From: Megachile rotundata
Taxonomy: Eukaryota > Arthropoda > Insecta > Hymenoptera > Megachilidae
Length of the DNA: 64,000 nt
Direction of reading: 5' to 3'
NCBI RefSeq assembly: GCF_050947335.1
Contig: NW_027473316.1
Location: forward strand, 248,001 to 312,000
The notes below the pieces were generated by a model that was given only the letters and a program-made list of their open reading frames with translations, made no database searches and had not been told where the DNA came from. The translations under genes were made by a program, and so were the position numbers. Positions within the stretch are counted from its first letter, which is position 1. Every line of letters begins with the position of its first letter. This document shows, piece after piece, positions 1-12,398 of the stretch.

Positions 1-3000
1 GTATGATTGTGATTGTATGATTGTGATCGCATGATTGTGGTTCTTTGATTGCGATTGTATGATTGTGATTGTATGATTGTGCTTGTATGATCGTGATTGT
101 GAGATTGTGATTGTGAGATTGTGATCGTATCATTGTGATTGAATGATTGTGATTGTATGATATTAATTGTATGATTGTGATTGTATGATTGCGATTGTAT
201 GATTGTGATTGTATGATTGCGATTGTATGATTGTGATCGTATGATTGTGATTCTTTGATTGCGATTGTATGATTGTGATTGTGTGATTGTGATTGTATGA
301 TTGTGATTGTATGATTATGGTTGCATGATTGTGATTGTATGATTGTGATTCTTTCATTGCGATTGTATGATTGTGATTGTATGATTGTGATTGTATGATT
401 GTGATTGTATGATTGTGATCGTATGATTGTGGTTGTATAATTAAGGTTGTATGATTGTTTCTGTATGATTGTGATTGAATGATTGCGATTGTATGATTGT
501 GATTGTATGATTGTGATTGCCTGATTGTGATTGTATGATTGTGATTGCCTGATTGTGATTGTATGATTGTGATTGTATGATTGTGATTGTATGATTGTGA
601 TCGTATGATTGTGATTGTATGATTGTGATTGTATGATTGTGATTGTATGATTGTGATTGTATGATTGTGATTGTATGATTGTGATTGTATGATTGTGATC
701 GTATGATTGTGGTTGTATAATTAAGGTTGTCTGATTGTTTCTGTATGATTGTGATTGTATGATTGCGATTGTATGATTGTGATTGTATGATTGTGATTGC
801 ATGATTGTGATTGTATGATTGTGATTGTATGATTGTGGTTGTATGATTGTGGTTGTATGATTGTGATTGTATGATTGTGATTGTATGATTGTGATTCTTT
901 CATTGCGATTGTATGATTGTGATTGTATGATTGTGATTGTATGATTGTGATTGTATGATTGTGATTGTATGATTGTGATCGTATGATTGTGGTTGCATAA
1001 TTAAGGTTGTATGATTGTTTCTGTATGATTGTGATTGTATGGTTGCGATTGTATGATCGTGATTGTGAGATTGTGATTGTGAGATTGTGATTGTATGATT
1101 GTGATTGAATGATTGTGATTGTGTGATAGTAATTGTATGATTGTGATTGTATGATTGTGATTGTATGATTGTGATTGTATGATTGTGATTGTATGATTGT
1201 GATTGTATGATTGTGATTGTATGATAGTAATTGTATGATTATGATGGTATGATAGTGATTATATGATTGTTTCTGTATGATTGCGATTGTATGATTATGA
1301 TTGAATGATTGTGATTGTATGACTGTGATTGTGTGATCGTGATTGTGATATTGTGATTGTATGATTTTGATTGTGAGATTGTGATTGTGAGATTGTGATT
1401 GTATGATAGTGATTGTATGATCGTGATTGTATGATCGTGATTGTGAGATTGTGATTGTATGATTGTGATTGTATGATTGTGATTGTATGATTGTGATTGT
1501 ATGATTGTGATTGTATGATTGTGATTGTATGATTGTGATTTTATGATTGTGATTGTATGATTGTGATTGTGAGATTGTGATGGTGAGATTGTGATTGTGA
1601 GATTGTGATTGTGAGATTGTGATTGTATGATTGTGATTTTTTGATTGTGATTGTATGATTGTGATTGTATGATTGTGATTGTATGATTGTGATTGTATGA
1701 TTGTGATTGTATGATTGTGATTGTATGATTGTGATTGTATGATTGTGATTGTATGATTGTGATTGTATGATTGTGATTGTATGATTGTGATTGTATGATT
1801 GTGATTGTATGATTGTGATTGTATGATTGTGATTGTATGATTGTGATTGTATGATTGTGATTGTATGATTGTGATTGCATGATTGTGATTGTATGATAGT
1901 AATTGTATGATTGTGATGGTATGATTGTGATTGTATGATTGTGATTGTATGATTGCGATTGTATGATTGTGATCGTATGATTGTGGTTGTATAATTAAGG
2001 TTGTATGATTGTTTCTGTATGATTGTGATTGTATGATTGCGATTGTATGATTGTGATTGTATGATTGTGATTGTATGATTGTGATCGTATGATTGTGATT
2101 CTTTGAATGCGATTGTATGATTGCGATTGTATGATTGCGATTGTATGATTGCGATTGTATGATTGCGATTGTATGATTGCGATTGTATGATTGCGATTGT
2201 ATGATTGCGATTGTATGATTGCGATTGTATGATTGTGATTGTATGATTGTGATTTTATGATTGTGATTGTATGATTGTGATTGTGAGATTGTGATTGTGA
2301 GATTGTGATTGTGAGATTGTGATTGTATGATTGTGATTTTGTGATTGTGATTGTATGATTGTGATTGTATGATTGCGATTTTATGATTGCGATTGTATGA
2401 TTCTGATTGTCTGATTGTGATTGTATGATTGTGATTGTGTGATTGTGACTGTATGATTGTGATTGTATGATTGTGATTGTATGATTGTGATTGTATGATT
2501 GTGATTGTATGATTGTGATTGTATGATTGTGATTGTATGATTGTGATTGTATGATTGTGATTGTATGATTGTGATTGTATGATTGTGATTGCATGATTGT
2601 GATTGTATGATAGTAATTGTATGATTGTGATCGTATGATTGTGGTTGTATAATTAAGGTTGTATGATTGTTTCTGTATGATTGTGATTGTGTGATGGCGA
2701 TTGTATGATTGTGATTGTATGATTGCGATTGTATGATTGCGATTGTATGATTGCGATTGTATGATTGTGATTGTATGATTGTGATTTTATGATTGTGATT
2801 GTATGATTGTGATTGTGAGATTGTGATTGTGAGATTGTGATTGTATGATTGTGATTGTATGATTGTGATTGTATGATTGTGATTGTATGATTGTGATTGT
2901 ATGATTGTGATTGTATGATTGTGATTGTATGATCGTGATTGTGAGATTGTGATTGTGAGATTGTGATCGTATGATTGTGATTGAATGATTGTGATTGTAT

Positions 3001-3290
3001 GATAGTAATTGTATGATTGTGATTGTATGATTGCGATTGTATGATTGTGATTGTATGATTGCGATTGTATGATTGTGATCGTATGATTGTGATTCTTTGA
3101 TTGCGATTGTATGATTGTGATTGTGTGATTGTGATTGTATGATTGTGATTGTATGATTATGGTTGCATGATTGTGATTGTATGATTGTGATTCTTTCATT
3201 GCGATTGTATGATTGTGATTGTATGATTGTGATTGTATGATTGTGATTGTATGATTGTGATTGTATGATTGTGATCGTATGATTGTGGTT
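1..3290 (+). repeat. Left mixed HOR block
   Basis: This block carries AATTAAGG landmarks near 435, 715, 995, 1989 and 2647. The part near 0.16 kb contains the rare TATTAATTG variant also found near 6.25, 14.1, 20.65, 26.29 and 39.42 kb. Around 1.24 kb it matches 7.4 kb (offset 6,172), and around 1.99 kb it matches 8.48 kb (offset 6,494). The stretch from 1.99 to 2.65 kb has the same landmark spacing (658 bp) as 41.6-42.26 kb. It looks like a truncated U-type unit, joined near 2.9 kb to sequence that matches 10.5 kb onward (offset 7,586). No gene is visible. Confidence 0.75.
2109..2223 (+). repeat. GCG (CpG) ladder, 9 steps
   Basis: Nine monomers in a row carry GCG instead of GTG, giving one CpG every 14 bp. 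The ladder is entered through ATTCTTTGAATGCG. Confidence 0.9.
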
Positions 3291-4585
3291 GTGTAATTAA
3301 GGTTGTATGATTGTTTCTGTATGATTGTGATTGAATGATTGCGATTGTATGATTGTGATTGTATGATTGTGATTGCCTGATTGTGATTGTATGATTGTGA
3401 TTGCCTGATTGTGATTGTATGATTGTGATTGTATGATTGTGATTGTATGATTGTGATCGTATGATTGTGATTGTATGATTGTGATTGTATGATTGTGATT
3501 GTATGATTGTGATTGTATGATTGTGATTGTATGATTGTGATTGTATGATTGTGATCGTATGATTGTGGTTGTATAATTAAGGTTGTCTGATTGTTTCTGT
3601 ATGATTGTGATTGTATGATTGCGATTGTATGATTGTGATTGTATGATTGTGATTGCATGATTGTGATTGTATGATTGTGATTGTATGATTGTGATTGTAT
3701 GATTGTGATTGTATGATTGTGATCGTATGATTGTGGTTGCATAATTAAGGTTGTATGATTGTTTCTGTATGATTGTGATTGTATGATGCGATTGTATGAT
3801 CGTGATTGTGAGATTGTGATTGTGAGATTGTGATTGTATGATTGTGATTGAATGATTGTGATTGTGTGATAGTAATTGTATGATTGTGATTGTATGATTG
3901 TGATTGTATGATTGTGATTGTATGATTGTGATTGTATGATAGTAATTGTATGATTATGATGGTATGATAGTGATTGTATGATTGTTTCTGTATGATTGCG
4001 ATTGTATGATTATGATTGAATGATTGTGATTGTATGACTGTGATTGTGTGATCGTGATTGTGATATTGTGATTGTATGATTTTGATTGTGAGATTGTGAT
4101 TGTGAGATTGTGATTGTATGATCGTGATTGTATGATCGTGATTGTGAGATTGTGATTGTATGATTGTGATTGAATGATTGTGATTGCATGATAGTAATTG
4201 TATGATTGCGATTGTATGATTGCGATTGTATGATTGTGATTGTATGATTGTGATTGTATGACTGTGATCGTATGATTGTGATTCTTTGATTGCGATTGTA
4301 TGATTGTGATTGTATGATTGTGATTGTATGATTGTGATTGTATGATTGTGATTGCATGATTGTGATTGTATGATAGTAATTGTATGATTGTGATCGTATG
4401 ATTGTGATTGTATGATTGTGATTGTATGATTGCGATTGTATGATTGTGATCGTATGATTGTGGTTGTATAATTAAGGTTGTATGATTGTTTCTGTATGAT
4501 TGTGATTGTATGATTGCGATTGTATGATTGTGATTGTATGATTGTGATTGTATGATTGTGATCGTATGATTGTGATTCTTTGATT

Positions 4586-4700
4586 GCGATTGTATGATTG
4601 CGATTGTATGATTGCGATTGTATGATTGCGATTGTATGATTGCGATTGTATGATTGCGATTGTATGATTGCGATTGTATGATTGCGATTGTATGATTGCG
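4586..4700 (+). repeat. GCG (CpG) ladder, 9 steps
   Basis: Nine GCG monomers in U0 follow ATTCTTTGATTGCG. It is the counterpart of the ladder at 12284. Confidence 0.9.
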
Positions 4701-7700
4701 ATTGTATGATTGTGATTGTATGATTGTGATTTTATGATTGTGATTGTATGATTGTGATTGTGAGATTGTGATTGTGAGATTGTGATTGTGAGATTGTGAT
4801 TGTATGATTGTGATTTTGTGATTGTGATTGTATGATTGTGATTGTATGATTGCGATTTTATGATTGTGATTGTATGATTGTGATTGTATGATTGTGATTG
4901 TATGATTGTGATTGTATGATTGTGATTGTATGATTGTGATTGTATGATTGTGATTGTATGATTGTGATTGCATGATTGTGATTGTATTATAGTAATTGTA
5001 TGATTGTGATCGTATGATTGTGATTGTATGATTGTGATTGTATGATTGTGATTGTATGATTGTGATTGCATGATTGTGATTGTATGATTGTGATTGTATG
5101 ATTGTGATTGTATGATTGCGATTGTATGATCGTGATTGTGAGATTGTGATTGTGAGATTGTGATTGTATGATTGTGATTGAATGATTGTGATTGTGTGAT
5201 AGTAATTGTATGATTGTGATTGTATGATTGTGATTGTATGATTGTGATTGTATGATTGTGATTGTATGATAGTAATTGTATGATTATGATGGTATGATGG
5301 TGATTGTATGATTGTTTCTGTATGATTGTGATTGTATGATTGCGATTGTATGATTATGATTGTATAATTGTGATTGTATGATTGTGATTGTGTGATTGTG
5401 ATTGTGAGATTTGATTGTATGATCGTGATTGTATGATCGTGATTGTGAGATTGTGATTGTATGATTGTGATTGAATGATTGTGATTGCATGATAGTAATT
5501 GTATGATTGCGATTGTATGATTGCGATTGTATGATTGTGATTGTATGATTGTGATTGTATGACTGTGATCGTATGATTGTGATTCTTTGATTGCGATTAT
5601 ATGATTGTGATTGTATGATTGTGATTGTATGATTGTGATTGTATGATTGTGATTGTATGATTGTGATTGCATGATTGTAATTGTATGATTGTGATTGTAT
5701 GACTGTGATTGTATGATTGTGATTGTATGATTGTGATTGTATGATTGTGATTGTATGATAGTGATTGTATGATTGTTTCTGTATGATTGTGATTGTATGA
5801 TTGCGATTGTATGATTATGATTGTATGATTGTGATTGTATGATTGTGATTGTGTGATTGTGATTGTGAGATTGTGATTGTATGATCGTGATTGTATGATC
5901 GTGATTGTGAGATTGTGGTTGTATGATTGTGATTGTATGATTGTGATTGTATGATAGTAATTGTATGATTGTGATAGTATGATTGCGATTGTATGATTGT
6001 GATTGTATGATTGTGATTGTATGATTGTGATAGTATGATTGTGATTCTTTCATTGCGATTGTATGATTATGATTGTATGATTGTGATTGTATGATTGTGA
6101 TTGTATGATTGTGATCGCATGATTGTGGTTCTTTGATTGCGATTGTATGATTGTGATTGTATGATTGTGCTTGTATGATCGTGATTGTGAGATTGTGATT
6201 GTGAGATTGTGATCGTATCATTGTGATTGAATGATTGTGATTGTATGATATTAATTGTATGATTGTGATTGTATGACTGCGATTGTATGATTGTGATTGT
6301 ATGATTGCGATTGTATGATTGTGATCGTATGATTGTGATTCTTTGATTGCGATTGTATGATTGTGATTGTGTGATTGTGATTGTATGATTGTGATTGTAT
6401 GATTATGGTTGCATGATTGTGATTGTATGATTGTGATTCTTTCATTGCGATTGTATGATTGTGATTGTATGATTGTGATTGTATGATTGTGATTGTATGA
6501 TTGTGATCGTATGATTGTGGTTGTATAATTAAGGTTGTATGATTGTTTCTGTATGATTGTGATTGAATGATTGCGATTGTATGATTGTGATTGTATGATT
6601 GTGATTGCCTGATTGTGATTGTATGATTGTGATTGCCTGATTGTGATTGTATGATTGTGATTGTATGATTGTGATTGTATGATTGTGATTGTATGATTGT
6701 GATCGTATGATTGTGGTTGTATAATTAAGGTTGTATGATTGTTTCTGTATGATTGTGATTGAATGATTGCGATTGTATGATTGTGATTGTATGATTATGG
6801 TTGCATGATTGTGATTGTATGATTGTGATTCTTTCATTGCGATTGTATGATTGTGATTGTATGATTGTGATCGTATGATTGTGGTTGTATAATTAAGGTT
6901 GTCTGATTGTTTCTGTATGATTGTGATTGTATGATTGCGATTGTATGATTGTGATTGTATGATTGTGATTGCATGATTGTGATTGTATGATTGTGATTGT
7001 ATGATTGTGATTGTATGATTGTGGTTGTATGATTGTGATTGTATGATTGTGATTGTATGATTGTGATTCTTTCATTGCGATTGTATGATTGTGATTGTAT
7101 GATTGTGATTGTATGATTGTGATTGTATGATTGTGATTGTATGATTGTGATCGTATGATTGTGGTTGCATAATTAAGGTTGTATGATTGTTTCTGTATGA
7201 TTGTGATTGTATGATTGCGATTGTATGATCGTGATTGTGAGATTGTGATTGTGAGATTGTGATTGTATGATTGTGATTGAATGATTGTGATTGTGTGATA
7301 GTAATTGTATGATTGTGATTGTATGATTGTGATTGTATGATTGTGATTGTATGATTGTGATTGTATGATTGTGATTGTATGATTGTGATTGTATGATAGT
7401 AATTGTATGATTATGATGGTGTGATAGTGATTGTATGATTGTTTCTGTATGATTGCGATTGTATGATTATGATTGAATGATTGTGATTGTATGACTGTGA
7501 TTGTGTGATCGTGATTGTGATATTGTGATTGTATGATTTTGATTGTGAGATTGTGATTGTGAGATTGTGATTGTATGATAGTGATTGTATGATCGTGATT
7601 GTATGATCGTGATTGTGAGATTGTGATTGTATGATTGTGATTGTATGATTGTGATTGTATGATTGTGATTGTATGATTGTGATTGTATGATTGTGATTGT

Positions 7701-8616
7701 ATGATTGTGATTGTATGAGTGTGATTGTATGATAGTAATTGTATGATTGTGATTGTATGATTGTGATTGTATGATTGTGATTGTATGATTGTGATTGTAT
7801 GATTGTGATTGTATGATTGTGATTGTATGATTGTGATTGTATGATTGTGTTTGTATGATTGTGATTGTGTGTTTGTGATTGTGTGATTGTGATTGTGTGA
7901 TTGTGATTGTATGATTGTGATTGTATGATTGTGATTGTATGATTGTCATTGTATGATTGTGATTGTATGATTGTGATTGTATGATTGTGATTGTATGACT
8001 GTGATTGTATGACTGTGATTGTATGATTGTGATTGTATGATTGTGATTTTATGATTGTGATTGTATGATTGTGATTGTGAGATTGTGATGGTGAGATTGT
8101 GATTGTGAGATTGTGATTGTGAGATTGTGATTGTATGATTGTGATTTTTTGATTGTGATTGTATGATTGTGATTGTATGATTGTGATTGTATGATTGTGA
8201 TTGTATGATTGTGATTGTATGATTGTGATTGTATGATTGTGATTGTATGATTGTGATTGTATGATTGTGATTGTATGATTGTGATTGTATGATTGTGATT
8301 GTATGATTGTGATTGTATGATTGTGATTGTATGATTGTGATTGTATGATTGTGATTGTATGATTGTGATTGCATGATTGTGATTGTATGATAGTAATTGT
8401 ATGATTGTGATGGTATGATTGTGATTGTATGATTGTGATTGTATGATTGCGATTGTATGATTGTGATCGTATGATTGTGGTTGTATAATTAAGGTTGTAT
8501 GATTGTTTCTGTATGATTGTGATTGTATGATTGCGATTGTATGATTGTGATTGTATGATTGTGATTGTATGATTGTGATTGTATGATTGTGATCGTATGA
8601 TTGTGATTCTTTGAAT

Positions 8617-8689
8617 GCGATTGTATGATTGCGATTGTATGATTGCGATTGTATGATTGCGATTGTATGATTGCGATTGTATGATTGCG
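8617..8689 (+). repeat. GCG (CpG) ladder, 6 steps
   Basis: This is the shortest full ladder, six steps, entered by GAATGCG. Its counterparts at 16483 and 28645 have ten, so four steps were lost here or gained there. Confidence 0.9.
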
Positions 8690-9476
8690 ATTGTATGATT
8701 GTGATTGTATGATTGTGATTTTATGATTGTGATTGTATGATTGTGATTGTGAGATTGTGATTGTGAGATTGTGATTGTGAGATTGTGATTGTATGATTGT
8801 GATTTTGTGATTGTGATTGTATGATTGTGATTGTATGATTGCGATTTTATGATTGCGATTGTATGATTCTGATTGTCTGATTGTGATTGTATGATTGTGA
8901 TTGTGTGATTGTGACTGTATGATTGTGATTGTATGATTGTGATTGTATGATTGTGATTGTATGATTGTGATTGTATGATTGTGATTGTATGATTGTGATT
9001 GTATGATTGTGATTGTATGATTGTGATTGTATGATAGTAATTGTATGATTATGATGGTATGATAGTGATTGTATGATTGTTTCTGTATGATTGCGATTGT
9101 ATGATTATGATTGAATGATTGTGATTGTATGACTGTGATTGTGTGATCGTGATTGTGATATTGTGATTGTATGATTTTGATTGTGAGATTGTGATTGTGA
9201 GATTGTGATTGTATGATCGTGATTGTATGATCGTGATTGTATGATCGTGATTGTGAGATTGTGATTGTATGATTGTGATTGTATGATTGTGATTGTATGA
9301 TTGTGATTGTATGATTGTGATTGTATGATTGTGATTGTATGAGTGTGATTGTATGATAGTAATTGTATGATTGTGATTGTATGATTGTGATTGTATGATT
9401 GTGATCGTATGATTGTGATTGTATGATTGTGATTGTATGATTGCGATTGTATGATTGTGATCGTATGATTGTGGTT

Positions 9477-10876
9477 GTGTAATTAAGGTTGTATGATTGT
9501 TTCTGTATGATTGTGATTGAATGATTGCGATTGTATGATTGTGATTGTATGATTGTGATTGCCTGATTGTGATTGTATGATTGTGATTGCCTGATTGTGA
9601 TTGTATGATTGTGATTGTATGATTGTGATTGTATGATTGTGATCGTATGATTGTGATTGTATGATTGTGATTGTATGATTGTGATTGTATGATTGTGATT
9701 GTATGATTGTGATTGTATGATTGTGATTGTATGATTGTGATTGTATGATTGTTTCTGTATGATTGCGATTGTATGATTATGATTGAATGATTGTGATTGT
9801 ATGACTGTGATTGTGTGATCGTGATTGTGATATTGTGATTGTATGATTTTGATTGTGAGATTGTGATTGTGAGATTGTGATTGTATGATCGTGATTGTAT
9901 GATCGTGATTGTATGATCGTGATTGTGAGATTGTGATTGTATGATTGTGATTGTATGATTGTGATTGTATGATTGTGATTGTATGATTGCGATTGTATGA
10001 TTGCGATTGTATGATTGCGATTGTATGATTGTGATTGTGAGATTGTGATTGTGAGATTGTGATTGTATGATTGTGATTTTGTGATTGTGATTGTATGATT
10101 GTGATTGTATGATTGCGATTGTATGATTGCGATTGTATGATTCTGATTGTATGATTGTGATCGTATGATTGTGATCGTATGATTGTGATCGGATAATTGT
10201 GATTGTATGATTGTGATTGTATGATTGTGATTGTATGATTGTGATTGTTTGATTGTGATTGTATGATTGTGATTGTATGATTGTGATTCTATGATTGTGA
10301 TTGTTTGATTCTGATTATATGATTGTTATTGTATGATTCTGATTGTATGATTGTGATTGTATGATTGTGATTGTATGATTGTGATTCTTTCATTGCGATT
10401 GTATGATTATGATTGTATGATTGTGATTGTATGATTGTGATTGTATGATTGTGATCGCACGATTGTGGTTCTTTGATTGCGATTGTATGATTGTGATTGT
10501 ATGATTGTGATTGTATGATCGTGATTGTGAGATTGTGATTGTGAGATTGTGATCGTATGATTGTGATTGAATGATTGTGATTGTATGATAGTAATTGTAT
10601 GATTGTGATTGTATGATTGCGATTGTATGATTGTGATTGTATGATTGCGATTGTATGATTGTGATCGTATGATTGTGATTCTTTGATTGCGATTGTATGA
10701 TTGTGATTGTGTGATTGTGATTGTATGATTGTGATTGTATGATTATGGTTGCATGATTGTGATTGTATGATTGTGATTCTTTCATTGCGATTGTATGATT
10801 GTGATTGTATGATTGTGATTGTATGATTGTGATTGTATGATTGTGATTGTATGATTGTGATCGTATGATTGTGGTT
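9477..10876 (+). repeat. Extra 1,400-bp segment between U0 and U1
   Basis: Two GTGTAATTAAGG markers lie exactly 1,400 bp (100 monomers) apart where U1-U3 have one unit junction. The first 240 bp copy the start of U0, with two GCCTG variants. Then come a piece like 9.07-9.28 kb, three GCG monomers, the GATCGGATAATTG variant near 10190, the GTTTGATTCTG/GTTATTG module (10247-10345) and a CTTTCATTGCG monomer near 10388. The later part matches 42.95-43.81 kb closely (offset 32,932), including the rare GCACGATTG variant near 10458. It is a composite junction block, best explained by unequal exchange. Confidence 0.75.
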
Positions 10877-12283
10877 GTGTAATTAAGGTTGTATGATTGT
10901 TTCTGTATGATTGTGATTGAATGATTGCGATTGTATGATTGTGATTGTATGATTGTGATTGCCTGATTGTGATTGTATGATTGTGATTGCCTGATTGTGA
11001 TTGTATGATTGTGATTGTATGATTGTGATTGTATGATTGTGATCGTATGATTGTGATTGTATGATTGTGATTGTATGATTGTGATTGTATGATTGTGATT
11101 GTATGATTGTGATTGTATGATTGTGATTGTATGATTGTGATCGTATGATTGTGGTTGTATAATTAAGGTTGTCTGATTGTTTCTGTATGATTGTGATTGT
11201 ATGATTGCGATTGTATGATTGTGATTGTATGATTGTGATTGCATGATTGTGATTGTATGATTGTGATTGTATGATTGTGATTGTATGATTGTGGTTGTAT
11301 GATTGTGATTGTATGATTGTGATTGTATGATTGTGATTCTTTCATTGCGATTGTATGATTGTGATTGTATGATTGTGATTGTATGATTGTGATTGTATGA
11401 TTGTGATTGTATGATTGTGATCGTATGATTGTGGTTGCATAATTAAGGTTGTATGATTGTTTCTGTATGATTGTGATTGTATGATGCGATTGTATGATCG
11501 TGATTGTGAGATTGTGATTGTGAGATTGTGATTGTATGATTGTGATTGAATGATTGTGATTGTGTGATAGTAATTGTATGATTGTGATTGTATGATTGTG
11601 ATTGTATGATTGTGATTGTATGATTGTGATTGTATGATAGTAATTGTATGATTATGATGGTATGATAGTGATTGTATGATTGTTTCTGTATGATTGCGAT
11701 TGTATGATTATGATTGAATGATTGTGATTGTATGACTGTGATTGTGTGATCGTGATTGTGATATTGTGATTGTATGATTTTGATTGTGAGATTGTGATTG
11801 TGAGATTGTGATTGTATGATCGTGATTGTATGATCGTGATTGTGAGATTGTGATTGTATGATTGTGATTGAATGATTGTGATTGCATGATAGTAATTGTA
11901 TGATTGCGATTGTATGATTGCGATTGTATGATTGTGATTGTATGATTGTGATTGTATGACTGTGATCGTATGATTGTGATTCTTTGATTGCGATTGTATG
12001 ATTGTGATTGTATGATTGTGATTGTATGATTGTGATTGTATGATTGTGATTGCATGATTGTGATTGTATGATAGTAATTGTATGATTGTGATCGTATGAT
12101 TGTGATTGTATGATTGTGATTGTATGATTGCGATTGTATGATTGTGATCGTATGATTGTGGTTGTATAATTAAGGTTGTATGATTGTTTCTGTATGATTG
12201 TGATTGTATGATTGCGATTGTATGATTGTGATTGTATGATTGTGATTGTATGATTGTGATCGTATGATTGTGATTCTTTGATT

Positions 12284-12398
12284 GCGATTGTATGATTGCG
12301 ATTGTATGATTGCGATTGTATGATTGCGATTGTATGATTGCGATTGTATGATTGCGATTGTATGATTGCGATTGTATGATTGCGATTGTATGATTGCG
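12284..12398 (+). repeat. GCG (CpG) ladder, 9 steps
   Basis: First ladder of U1, nine steps, equal in length to the U2 and U3 counterparts at 18820 and 24460. Confidence 0.9.

Larger units (their letters stand above)
3291..9476 (+). repeat. HOR unit U0, shortened copy of the 6.5-kb unit
   Basis: The unit runs from the GTGTAATTAAGG marker at 3291 to the same marker at 9477, 6,186 bp, or 442 monomers minus two single-base deletions (near 3787 and 5410). It matches U1 in order but is 336 bp (24 monomers) shorter. I can place that difference in three spots: 8 monomers missing between 3571 and 3739, 12 missing near 5.1 kb, and 4 missing in the GCG run at 8617. It has private substitutions, for example GATTATATG near 5598 and GATGGTGTG near 7413, so it is somewhat older or less homogenised than U1-U3. 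Confidence 0.82.

Noticed and set aside
3291..3302. TATAAT or TATA-box promoter within GTATAATTAAGG markers
   Set aside because: The motif recurs about 85 times as an ordinary monomer variant, with no adjacent gene or second promoter element.
3954..6221. Long - strand open frame (755 codons), and similar ones of 811 codons at 11652-14087, 18188-20623 and 23828-26263, as protein-coding genes
   Set aside because: All three - frames are open with the same 14-residue cycle; starts and stops come only from variant monomers; length changes follow multiples of 14 bp, not 3; there is no promoter, intron or unique domain.
10186..10345. Insertion of a mobile element in the GGATAATTG / GTTTGATTCTG modules
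   Set aside because: These modules keep the 14-bp register and differ from the consensus only by substitutions. There are no terminal repeats, target-site duplications or coding sequence.
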